A DNA stretch of 64,000 nucleotides from Piromyces finnis (Eukaryota; Neocallimastigomycota; Neocallimastigomycetes; Neocallimastigales; Neocallimastigaceae): the NCBI GenBank assembly GCA_002104945.1, contig MCFH01000051.1:1-64000 (forward strand), in the 5' to 3' direction. A model generated the notes under the pieces. The model did no database searches, was not told where the DNA came from, and was given only the letters and a program-made list of their open reading frames with translations. Numbering within the stretch: the stretch's first letter is position 1; each line of letters opens with the position of its first letter. Positions 25,890 through 36,734 of the stretch are shown here, in pieces. The position numbers and the translations under genes were made by a program.

Positions 25890-28369
25890 ATATTATTATA
25901 ACATTTAATATTTTATATATTAACTATCCTATAAATTAGGTTGCTAGTAATGGTCATAAAGTTACAGAATTATTGCAAAAAGAACAAAGAATAAATAGTA
26001 TTGAAAATAAAAAAAGACATTCAAGACATTCAAGATTTGGTGGATCCTATTTTATTGAATTAGATGTAATGATTAAATATATAATTATATAATTATTATA
26101 TTTTAAACATATTTTTAATAAGTATTATTATTTGAATAATTTTTAATAAAAATAACTAAATAGAATGGAAAAAAATTCAATTTTCTTCAAAGTAATGCTA
26201 TAAACTTATCAATGGAAGAAATTCTCGATCATAATAAAAAAACAAAAGCGAAGATTGTAAAAAAAGATGTATGTAAATGTTTTCATTATTAATTTAAAAA
26301 ATAAAAATTAAAAAAAATTATTTTATTCAATAATTAATATAAAATATTTCTTACCTTTAAAAATATTTTAGGAAAAGTATTTATATACCAAAAGAATCAC
26401 AGATGAAAAGGCTTTAATTGTATATAAAGAAACAATTGATTCATTTATAGAAAATTGTTTTAATAGTAATATTTATAAAAACATATAATATCTTTTTTTA
26501 ATATAAATATATATTAAATATATTATTACTTGACATATTGAAATAAAAGATATTTAACATTCATTATTTTATTATAAATAGCATTTTATATATCTATTAA
26601 AAAAGATTTTGATATGCAAAGAACAAAAGTTAGAGAAAAAGATTATATTAGATTTATATGGTTCTGTTCATTCATTTTAAAATATAGAAATTATGCATAT
26701 GAAAAAGCATCTAATGAAGATAAAGTAAAATATTCTTTTGATAATATCAATAGTATGCTAAATGTTAAGGGATTATTATTTATTGTTTATCGATTAAAAT
26801 TATATCAAGATGAAAAGGTAGGTAAATAAAATATATTTTTTTTTTTTTTCATAAAAATATATTTCTAATATTTTTTACACTTTATATATATTTATTTATA
26901 TTATAAGAAATGGCAAGAAATTGGTTTGACTCTCTACTGTCTAAAATATGTTGTAAGTATATATAATATTATTTCTTAAATTACATATGTATAAGTTATG
27001 AATAATAATAATATTCCATTAAAAATAATAGTTAATTACTCTGCATGGTATGAATAATTCAAATAACGAAGAATATAAAGAAGCTTCAAAAAATTTACAA
27101 CATAATATATATTATGAAGAAGAAACTCTTAATATCATTATCAGTTTATGTCGTAATTATAAAACAAGAAACTCAAATAAAGTATTCCTTGTAAATTTAA
27201 TCGAAACTATTCATATATTATTAAAAATGCTTGAAAAATTTTCGGAAGAAAATAAATATTTATATACCCGTAAACAGAAGAACGTTAAAAAGAAAAATGA
27301 AAATGGTATTTATTCTTTTATCTTTCTTATATATCTATACATATAAAAATAATTAATATTGATTTTTTAAGAGATAATTAAAAAAAATAATAATTACACA
27401 ATATTGAAATTTTAAAAAATAATTAAAATATTAATTAGAAGAATCAAGTCTAATGGATGATGAAGAAGAAGTAACAAAAAAATATTATGAGCATAAATTC
27501 CATTTTTCTGATGTTGAACAAGTATAAAACAAAAAGAAATAAAATAAATAAATAAATAAATAGTATTGTTATCGTTAATTGATAGTACTAATAATAAAAT
27601 ATTATTTTAAATTATATAATATACATATAATAAAATGAATATTACAACAGAGATTTGCATCAGATTCAATTATAAATACCTATATATATTGTTTAGACGA
27701 TTATCAAACAATGAAAGAGAGTACAATTCATCAAATAACAAAAATGTTCTATAGAATAGCTATTAAATGTGGTTTAGAACCAATGTTTTACAAAGTATAT
27801 TTTAAAATCTTACTTTATATTTGTATATATAAATGTCAAAAATAAACATACACCTTTTTAACATTTAAAATTTTATAATAGCTCTCAGTTTTCGAATTAT
27901 TTAATAGAATTTTATCTCAAAAAGATGTACTACCAAAAACAACTGCATATAAAGAATTATTCGATTTTATAAACTATATTGTAAATAGTTTTTTTATATA
28001 TTTGGAAAAAGATCCAATGCTTTCTATAAGTGTAAGTAAAAAAAAATGAATTATTATATATTAAATAAGTGCTAAAAGATTAATTTTTTTTCTTTAATTC
28101 TTAACTTTAAAATATACATAATGAACAGATTCTTTTCCAAAAATCAAAGAAAGAATGTATGGAAATAAAATATGGAAGTGAATTTCTGGATAATAATAAA
28201 GAATTAGTAAATATATATTAATGATATAACAATAATAATAAAATAAATTATTATGATTTTATTAAATATATAATATTTTTTTATATTTATTTATTATATT
28301 TCATATTAAATCAATAGGAGGAAAAAAAATACAAGTAACTTTTTCTATTTATATATTTATTTGTTTTGG

Positions 28370-28444
<75 letters not shown>

Positions 28445-28621
28445 TTCTATAATATAATATATTTGAAGTTCTGATGATGAACTTGAAGTAAAAGCTAGTC
28501 TTTCATGGAATGAAAAGCTTTCTGTTGCTATATCTCTACTTAAAGAAAATAATAAAGAACAGTACATCCAATGGATTAAAGATGTGATTATAAATTATAA
28601 TTTTCATTTAAAAATGAAAAA

Positions 28622-28663
<42 letters not shown>

Positions 28664-30043
28664 TTAAATTATTTATATTGCTTTTTTATAATATTATCAT
28701 AGTTACTTAGTAAAGTAGCTGAAACAAGAGATGTTATTAATTACAAAAATGGTGAAAATGATCAAAGCAAAACAGAAAAACAAGAAAATGTTGATTATGT
28801 TATTGAACCAGAAAATGATGATCAGAAGAAAATTATGGAAAAAGATCAGCAATTAAGACTTTTTATGAATTTATTAAATTTTAAAGAAATAAAAGGTAAC
28901 TGATATAACAATAAATATGTTATTTTTGTTAACGTTTTTAGTAATGATATTAATATATATATTATTTATTTGCCCATATTCTTTAATATTATAAATAATG
29001 TAGAATTTGAAACACCCGAAAATAAAGAAGGTAATGATAATGAAGATAATGTTGAGTTAACTTCAAATAATATATGGATTGTTCCAAAAGAATATACAAG
29101 ATATAAATTAATAGAAACTAGAGAATTAATTCTTCGTTATGAAAATGAGCCAATTGATATTTTAAATAAAAAGTCAGCCAGCAAGTTAGTAAAAAAAATT
29201 AAGAAGAGAGGTCAAAGAAAAAGAGTAACACGTAAAACTGATAGCAAAAATAAGTCTACTGAAACTATTATAACCGATCTATCAGCACCATACATTTTAG
29301 ACGAAAAAGATAATACAAGTGATGATGATAGTGATGATGAAGCATTTAATGAATTCTTGAAAAGAGAAGCAGAATTAAGACAGAGAACAAGTGAGAAGCA
29401 TGAAAAGTTAATTGAAGAAGAAAATGAAAAAAGAAGTCAAGCATCATTAAAGAAAGATAAAATATTAAAAAATATTGAATCAAGAATAAAGAATAAAAAA
29501 GCAAGACAAACTAAAAGGAGCAAAAAATCATCTGAAGTCATTGAAATAGATGATGATAATAATAATGAAAATAAAGATATACAAATGGACTCTACATCAC
29601 AACCAAAAAAGAAATTAATAAAACATAATAAGGCACCCATTATTCTTGAAGATGATGACTATGATGATGATACTAATAATATATCATCTCAACAAAATTT
29701 ATCACCTACAAGTGTAAATCAAAAAATTGGTTTTGGATTTGAAAGTGATACTGAATCTGATTCTGAATTTGTATTTAAAGCCCAAAATGCCTTAGCCTCG
29801 TCTTTAGTAAATGAAAAGGATATTTCAATATTGGAATTATCATCATTCAATAATAATAATAATAATCAAGACCAAAATAGTATGTCAGAGGAAACATTAA
29901 ATAAAGATAGTTCAAATTCTAATAAAAGAAAAATTGATGAAAATGATATACAAGAATTAGAAAATGATATTGAAAATATTCAAATTAATAATAAAAAAAG
30001 AAAAAAGATGTTAATTGTAGAATCAGATTCTGAAAATGAATAA
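24191..30043 (+). CDS. replication-fork protection factor Tof1/Swi1/TIMELESS
   Basis: Nineteen exons: 24191-24209, 24767-24853, 25007-25162, 25292-25602, 25685-25849, 25940-26065, 26164-26268, 26372-26465, 26582-26817, 26908-26952, 27032-27305, 27439-27521, 27651-27794, 27882-28031, 28129-28206, 28318-28334, 28469-28583, 28703-28895, 29004-30043; all GT...AG and in phase, 1145 residues (human TIMELESS 1208, yeast Tof1 1238). The N-terminal CSALGGFET...YDCLKDLKKFLRQDD and ESYKEAM blocks match the TIMELESS domain. The last exon is highly charged: Lys/Arg-rich tracts, then Asp/Glu/Ser clusters and a basic KKRKK near the end, as in family tails. With Tipin/Csm3 it stabilises stalled forks and couples helicase to polymerase. 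The first exon is the least certain: the phase fits exactly, but an unspliced in-frame ATG at 24709 is an alternative start. Confidence 0.92.
25852..25888. repeat. A37 homopolymer at a splice donor
   Basis: A run of 37 A begins right after the GT of the TOF1 intron-5 donor (GT at 25850). The intron is only 90 nt, so the run is over a third of it. Confidence 0.85.
28369..28445. repeat. (TTTA)n microsatellite in TOF1 intron 16
   Basis: About nineteen uninterrupted tetranucleotide units inside the intron that follows the 17-nt micro-exon 28318-28334. Confidence 0.9.
28616..28665. repeat. (AAT)n microsatellite in TOF1 intron 17
   Basis: AAT/ATA trinucleotide run with one or two interruptions inside the intron 28584-28702. 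Confidence 0.8.
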
Positions 30044-30840
30044 GTTTTAATTATTTAATCTAATAATAAATATTCAGGATAAAAAATAATAATAATAATA
30101 ATAATAATATTGTCAACCTATAAAAATATTTTTATTATTGTTGTTGTTACAACAATTATTAATTTATTAAATCATGTTTCATACATAATTGAATTTTTTT
30201 TAAACTTTTTTTTGTTCGTATGGAGCAATACATATATATATAAAAATAGATGTAATTTATACTAAAAAGACTTACATATTAATATTATTATTTAAACAAA
30301 TAATAAAATTATTTAATTAATTTTTATAATTTAATTTTATTTATTTTATTTAAATTTTTCATTTGTTTAAATGAATAATTTTATTCTTTCTAAAACACTT
30401 ATTATTTATAATTATTAATAAATATACAATATTATATTTATATTATTAGTGAATTATTGATTATTATTTTAAGTAGGGTATAATAAATTAATACATAAAT
30501 TGTTTTTTCTTTATAATAGATAAAACAATTTAATTATAGATAATATTTGATAGTTTTTCTATTAAAATTGTTTTTAACTAATACTTAAATTTTAAAATAT
30601 TTAAGTATTAAGTATTATTATATATTATAATTAAAATTATTATTATTATTATTTTTTTTTTAGTGATGTTATCGTTAAATTAGTAGTTGTCAAATAAATA
30701 TTTTTTTTAGGATTATTAATATATATTATGTTTAATGATATTTAGTTGAACTTAAATTATTTTAAGTTTTATCACATTTCGTTTTGATTTTAATTATTAT
30801 TATTTTTTTTTTTTTTGTTTTCTTTATATTTTGAATTGAT
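30044..30840. other. convergent spacer TOF1 / PFL1
   Basis: About 800 bp between two stop codons. It holds (AAT)n near 30089-30108 and general A+T-rich sequence, presumably both 3' untranslated regions. Nothing else seen. Confidence 0.55.
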
Positions 30841-33282
30841 TTACATCTTTTCATGGAAGGTACGAGCAATAACTTCCTTTTGTTGTTGTGGTGTTAATTT
30901 TACAAAATTGACAGCATATCCAGAAACACGAATAGTTAAGTTTGGATAGTTTTCTGGATGAGCCATAGCATCTTCTAAGGTTTCACGTTTAAGAACATTA
31001 ACATTAAGATGATGGGCACCTTTGGTGAAGTATCCGTCTAGTAATCCTGAAAGATTACCTTGACGTTCTTTCAATGATTTACCAATGGTATTTGGAACAA
31101 TAGAGAATGTGTTTGAAATACCATCCATGCATGAATCGTAGTTAACCTTAGCAACGGATGAAAGAGAAGCAACAGCACCTGAAAATTCACGACCATGCAT
31201 TGGATTACAACCTGGAGCAAAAGCTTGACCTGCTTTACGACCATCTGGAGTAGAACCTGTTTTCTTACCATAAACAACATTGGAAGTAATTGTAAGGATA
31301 GAAAGGGTGTGAGTAGCATTACGGTAAGTTGGAGTCTTTCTGAGTTTGTTAATAAGCTTATCAGTGACAGTTTTGGCGAAATAATCAACACGATCATCAT
31401 CATTACCGAATTTTGGGAAGTCACCTTCAATCTTGAAGTCAACAGTTAAACCGGTCTTTGGATCACGAATTGGAGTGACCTTGGCATACTTAATTGCAGA
31501 GAAAGAGTCAGCAACAACAGAAAGACCAGCAACACCAAATGCCATAAGACGACGAACATCGGTGTCGTGAAGAGCCATTTGAAGTGATTCGTAGCAGTAT
31601 TGGTCATGAGAATAGTGAATAACATTCATGGTATTAACATAAAGCTTAGCAATCCAATCCATGGCTTTATCATAAGCTTCCCACATCCATTCAAATGGAA
31701 TTGGACCTTCTGGAACTGGTCCGAAATCTGGACCAACTTGCTTACCAGTTCTTTCATCTTTACCATGATTAAGAACATAAAGCATAAGTTTAGCGAGATT
31801 ACAACGAGCACCAAAGAATTGCATATCTTTACCAATTCTCATGGCAGAAACACAACAAGCAATTCCATAGTCATCTCCGAATCTAGCTGACATGAGAGCA
31901 TCGGATTCATATTGAATAGAAGAGGTATCGATAGAAACCTTGGTAGCGAAATCTTTAAAGTTTCTTGGAAGTGATTTATTCCAGAGAACAGTGATATTTG
32001 GTTCTGGAGCTGGTCCTAAATTATAAAGAGTATTAAGAATACGGAAGGAAGTCTTGGTGACTAAGGTACGACCATCTCTTCCCATACCACCAACTGACAT
32101 AGTAACCCAAGTTGGATCACCAGCAAATAAATCATTGTATTCTGGAGTACGTAAATGACGAGCAAAACGTAATTTTAAAATAAGATTATCAACGATTTCT
32201 TGAGCTTCGGATTCGGTGATGACTCCATTCTTTAAATCATTTTCAAAGAAGCAATCGAGGAAGGCATCAACACGACCAAGAGACATGGCAGCACCATCTT
32301 GTTCTTTGATTGAACCTAAGTAACCAAAATAGACAAATTGAGTGGCTTCTCTGGCATTTTTAGCTGGTTTAGAAATATCAATTCCATAAGATTTAGCCAT
32401 TTGAGTGAGCTGTTTAAGAGCCTTGATTTGGTCAGCAACTTCACCAATTAATTTCATGGTTGGTTCATCCATCAATTTCTTTTGTAATTCAACTCTATCC
32501 ATTTCTTTTTGAGCAATGAGACGGTCAGTACCGTAGAGAGCAACACGACGATAATCACCGATGATACGACCACGACCGTAACCATCCGGTAAACCTGTCA
32601 TAATAGCATTAGAACGTCCAGATCTCATTTCTTTAGAGTAAAGATCAAAGACAGCAGTGTTGTGAGTCTTACGATATTCTGAAAAAATGTGTTCAATATT
32701 TTCATCCATTGGAACATTAACAGCATTAAGAGCATTTTTAACCATGTTGACACCACCGAATGGTTTGATGGCTCTCTTCAATGGTTCGTCGGTTTGATAA
32801 CCGAAAATAACTTCATTTTCCTTGTCAAGGTAACCAGGTTTATGAGAAGTGATAGTTGATGGAGTATGTGGATCAACATCGTATAAACCGCCATTTTCAC
32901 GTTCTTTAGCTAAATATTCTTCAGCCTTTGCATAGAGCTTCTTTGTCTTATCGGTTGGACCAGCAAGGAAAGAACCATCACCTTCATATGGAGTGTAATG
33001 TTTCTTAATCCAACCTTCAACATCGATTTCGGTCTTTGAAGCAGCATCGCCGGTAATGGATGGAGCTTGAGTAGCGTATGTTTTAGTTTGAACAGATGAG
33101 AAAGTTGATTTTTTGGAACACTTATTCTTGAGACCAGAGGTAGTCATAATTGGAGTTGAAGTATGAAGAGCACGAGATGGTTTAGATAATCTAACACCAG
33201 CAATTTTTGTGGCAGAAACAGCATTAACTGGAACTGACTTAGCAATAGCGTTGTTAATTTGACATAAAGTTAAACTTTCCAT
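30841..33282 (-). CDS. pyruvate formate-lyase, hydrogenosomal-type (813 aa)
   Basis: Glycyl-radical enzyme converting pyruvate + CoA to acetyl-CoA + formate. The catalytic cysteine pair is C476-C477 (YGIACCVS) and the radical glycine is G788 in IRVSGYAV, 25 residues from the end, as in bacterial PFL. Other landmarks: [61 protein letters not shown] and [14 protein letters not shown]. The enzyme core starts near residue 85. Before it lies an extension rich in Ser, Thr, Lys, Ala and Arg with almost no acidic residues (including SRALHTSTP and KTYATQAP), the kind of targeting sequence expected for hydrogenosome import; this is inferred, though PFL in gut-fungal hydrogenosomes is established. The gene is intronless, with higher G+C and stronger codon preference than its neighbours, consistent with high expression and bacterial ancestry. 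No PFL-activating enzyme is in the window. Confidence 0.97.
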   Translation of the reverse strand: MESLTLCQINNAIAKSVPVNAVSATKIAGVRLSKPSRALHTSTPIMTTSGLKNKCSKKSTFSSVQTKTYATQAPSITGDAASKTEIDVEGWIKKHYTPYEGDGSFLAGPTDKTKKLYAKAEEYLAKERENGGLYDVDPHTPSTITSHKPGYLDKENEVIFGYQTDEPLKRAIKPFGGVNMVKNALNAVNVPMDENIEHIFSEYRKTHNTAVFDLYSKEMRSGRSNAIMTGLPDGYGRGRIIGDYRRVALYGTDRLIAQKEMDRVELQKKLMDEPTMKLIGEVADQIKALKQLTQMAKSYGIDISKPAKNAREATQFVYFGYLGSIKEQDGAAMSLGRVDAFLDCFFENDLKNGVITESEAQEIVDNLILKLRFARHLRTPEYNDLFAGDPTWVTMSVGGMGRDGRTLVTKTSFRILNTLYNLGPAPEPNITVLWNKSLPRNFKDFATKVSIDTSSIQYESDALMSARFGDDYGIACCVSAMRIGKDMQFFGARCNLAKLMLYVLNHGKDERTGKQVGPDFGPVPEGPIPFEWMWEAYDKAMDWIAKLYVNTMNVIHYSHDQYCYESLQMALHDTDVRRLMAFGVAGLSVVADSFSAIKYAKVTPIRDPKTGLTVDFKIEGDFPKFGNDDDRVDYFAKTVTDKLINKLRKTPTYRNATHTLSILTITSNVVYGKKTGSTPDGRKAGQAFAPGCNPMHGREFSGAVASLSSVAKVNYDSCMDGISNTFSIVPNTIGKSLKERQGNLSGLLDGYFTKGAHHLNVNVLKRETLEDAMAHPENYPNLTIRVSGYAVNFVKLTPQQQKEVIARTFHEKM

Positions 33283-35652
33283 TTTTAAACTGAGTATTGA
33301 TATATAGTTAATATTAGAGTATTTTAAAATTGATGAAGTAACTACGTAATATAGTAATATAGATTATGATTGATTATTTATTTACAATAAAATATAATAA
33401 ATATTTTAATTTATATAATTAATTTCTTTGGTTTATAATATTATTTATAATAAATAATGTTAAGAAATATAATATAATTTCTTAAATGTCGTTTTTTTAT
33501 ATATTTATATTAAAATTTGAATAGCTTATAATGTATAAAACTGATGAAGAAAAAAAAAAAAAGAAAATTTATTGATTTTTATAATAAAAATTTTTATGAT
33601 TTATAACTTTAATTAATAATATTAATTATATTATAAATATTATAAATATAAATACTGTTACACAGTATTGATTTACTATATTTTTAGGAAAACGATGCTA
33701 AATTTTTTTTTAATTTTTTTATTTTATAATATATTAATCTTTTTTTTAATTTAATAGATTAAATAGTAATATATTATTTAAATGTATAAAATAATATATT
33801 AAAAATAAAAATTTATAATTCAATATATGGATAATTTTCCTGTTAAAATTTATACCACACCAACAGTTTTATTCTATGCTTATTTAACCTAACAATTTAA
33901 TAATTAAAGAATCTAGTATTTAACAGCTCATTCTTTTATAATATAAAACTTTATAATACAAAGTTAATTTAAAATATTATTAAATTATCCTTTTTAGCTT
34001 GTTAATATAGTCATAGTCAATAATTTAATAATTTAACACTACTATTGAAATAAATACTATATATACATAATTCATTTTATTTTTACAAAAGATAATTAAA
34101 TGTAATAACATTAAATAAAATAATAAATACTTAGGTTTAGTTATAATTTTTTTATATATATTTATGAATGTATATGTACTTGTAACACTGTTGTATGTAA
34201 AATAGTTACATTATATTTACATAAAATATATGTACTTGTAATTAATCTTCCAAAATAAAATAATTTATTATAAATTTTGTAGGATATTTTAACGAAAAAT
34301 TTATTAACTATTAAATTTATATATATTATATATTACAATACAATCTATTAAATTAAAAAAATACTAATATTAATAAAATAAAAAATATATACATAAAAAG
34401 TGTGAAAAAAATATATTTTAACTACCTTTTCATCTTGATATAATTTTAATTTTAAGCGATAAACAATAAATAATAACTTTTTAGCATTAATTATTGAATA
34501 GAATAATAAATGTAAAATATAATAAAATTGAAGATTATTTACAAAGAATAATTAATAGTAAAAAATAACAATTAATAAAGCATCCTGTTATATAATTTTT
34601 CATAAATTTGATTCAATAGTTAAAATTTTTCATTATTTTTATTACTATATTCTAATAGATATACCTATGTAATTTAAAAAGGAAAATTAAATATTTTATT
34701 ATATATTCAAGATTTTTTTTAAATTTATGAGATAATATATTTATTATTAAATATTAAATATAACAAATAATAAATATAATTATAATAGTACAAATGAAAT
34801 ATTTTAGTTTTTATTTTTTTATGCCTTAAAAATTTATAATTCTTTTTTTTAGTTAAAGGGTTAAAAATATATTATTAAAATTTTAACATTTTAAATCCTA
34901 ACCCTCACTTATGTATAAATAATATAAATTGCTAAATAAAAAAAGTTTTTTTTTTTTTTTTTTTAACAATGCACTATTTTAATAAAATTTAACTTTTATA
35001 AATATATATTTATTTTTTAGAAAAAGAAGAGAATATACTTTTTTTATTTAATTTTTATTGGAAATAATTATATGTATAATAGGATAAAAAATAAATATAT
35101 ATAAAAGTAATATACTATATATTAGTAAAAATATGAGTTTCAACTTTAACTTTTATATTTTAGTGGACATCATACATCATGCCCGATAATACTTTCTAAA
35201 TTTATTTCATTTGATTTATTAAGTAGAAATAAAACTCACACAATATATATTACATATTACAAAGTTCATCAAACAGTTATACAACTTAAAAAAACTCATT
35301 TTATATATATATTTTTTTTATATATATATCTTAATTTTATATTTAGATAGTTCAATAACTTTTTATTACATACTTCTAATGTTTATTTAATCAAATTAAT
35401 AATTTATATTAAAAAATAATAAATCTATTATCTTTACTAATAAAAATTAATAACATAGTATAAAAAAGGTTTGCTTTACATTTTAGTCATATTATTTAAT
35501 ATTTCTTTTTAAAGTACTGATTTTTTTTTATTATATTTTTTTAAAAGAGAAAATAAAAGATATTTATTATTTTTATAATTTTATTTATACTTATTTTTTT
35601 ATATTTATTAATAATAAGTAGTATTAATGTTATTTTTTTATTATTATATGAT
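33283..35652. other. A+T-rich spacer upstream of PFL1
   Basis: The first few hundred bases must carry the PFL1 promoter, but I see no named element. Further left-to-right there is only A+T-rich sequence. A 12-bp CATCATACATCA at about 35168-35179 repeats exactly part of the hairpin arm at 2669-2680. Confidence 0.5.
35640..35652. repeat. candidate target-site duplication (left)
   Basis: ATTATTATATGAT directly abuts the short poly-T (tail) end of the truncated retrotransposon copy; the identical 13-mer occurs at 36223-36235. Confidence 0.55.
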
Positions 35653-36229
35653 TTTTTTTAAAGGCATCAAATATTTTAAACTTTATTATTAATTAAAATT
35701 ATAATACATGTTATAAAAAAACAAAATTAAAAATAAAAAAAAATATGTTTAAATAAATACAAATGAATAAAAATTGGTATAATGTATTCTAGTAATTTTC
35801 ATTAAAGTATGAAAGCCATTATTATACTAAAATATAAAATTGTAGTTGACTTTCAATAGGATATCAAGCCAAAGATCAAAATTTTGTAATGAGACAAAAT
35901 TATGATCTCCATTGGTTGCGCTGGCCCTCCTGGCCTGTCTTACTGTTTCTTCAGCATTGACCCTCTTGGATGTTGCTTTAAACTTTTTGAATATTAACCA
36001 TTTCTAGCCAATAACAAAAATCATGATTTTGGTTAGAAGTTCCGCTGTTACGGTCAAGAATGGTGTTCCTTCGTAAGTGCTCGATTGAATCTGACACTTG
36101 CAAAGTTCTTTCCATTCCATTGAATTAGAATAATTGATATTATTAAAATTTCTTTCCTCAAGAAAGAATTTAAATATTTTATTACACACACTAGAATAAT
36201 CATACACATAAATATTCACACGATTATTA
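35653..36229 (-). mobile_element. 5'-truncated copy of the non-LTR retrotransposon
   Basis: Homologous to the 3' end of the full-length element at 42844-48430, in the same orientation. It contains the tail (T8 on the plus strand), the 3' untranslated region beginning AAGGCATCAAATATTTTAAA, and the last coding stretch (about 35890-36229). Relative to the intact copy the frame is broken: the Gln after IG in the C-terminal domain is TAG (stop at 36004-36006), and many substitutions separate the two. Truncation lies within the Asn-rich part of the ORF. A 13-bp direct repeat flanks it, overlapping the element by about 7 bp of microhomology at its 5' end. Confidence 0.85.
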
Positions 36230-36246
36230 TATGATATCCATGGCAT
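36004..36246 (-). pseudogene. C-terminal fragment of retrotransposon ORF
   Basis: The frame from 36246 includes VYDYSSVC, IFKF, EWKELC and EGTPFLTVTAELLTKIM, all present at the C-terminus of the intact 1504-residue protein. It ends at a premature TAG, and the nominal ATG start falls partly outside the element, so it is not a gene. Confidence 0.85.
36223..36235. repeat. candidate target-site duplication (right)
   Basis: Second copy of ATTATTATATGAT at the truncated 5' end of the retrotransposon fragment. The first 7 bases also match the element, so the duplication overlaps the junction. Confidence 0.5.
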
Positions 36247-36734
36247 ACATAACCATATTTATATAAATGATACAAATTATAAATTTATATGTAAATTCAT
36301 GTTTAAATTATAATATATTGTAAAATTAAGTATTAAATTTCATAATATTATTAACATAAATATTATTATAACTATAAATTATTTTTTTATATATATTAAT
36401 AGTATAGTAATAATGTTATTAAAGTATTACCAGAAGAAGAATGGTTCATTTATAACTTTTACAATTTTTGATATTTACAATATATTTATAATATTCTTAA
36501 TTATTATTTATTAATAATTAAACACAAGCATACACACACACAGAAATAATAAAAAAAAAAGTTTAAATTTAAATATATCTCTTTTGTATTATATATTTTT
36601 ATTTTATTACATTTATATATACTTTTTTTTGTAATAAATAAAAAAAAGATTATTTACATTAAAATAATAGAATAAATAAAATGATAGTATTTAATTAAAT
36701 ATATATATTTTTAAATTATTAATTATTGGTTATT
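36247..36734. other. spacer, and diverged outer end of the palindrome's left arm
   Basis: From about 36640 to 36734 the sequence is an imperfect reverse complement of about 42700-42826 (shared blocks such as TTATTTACATTA, AATAAAATGATAGT and ATATATTTTTAAA), with many indels, in contrast to the near-identity inside the arms. The earlier part has only A+T-rich sequence and a short (CA)n tract near 36532-36541. Confidence 0.5.

Noticed and set aside
31071-31890. Antisense and shifted frames of 69-123 residues inside the 813-aa PFL gene
   Set aside because: Shadows of a strongly codon-biased gene; the same effect recurs in the other PFL copies (37006-37230, 42204-42428).
34850-34912. TTAACCC/GGGTTA-like words that might suggest telomeric repeats
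   Set aside because: Isolated words (also near 12101, 39886, 53037, 61016), never tandem.
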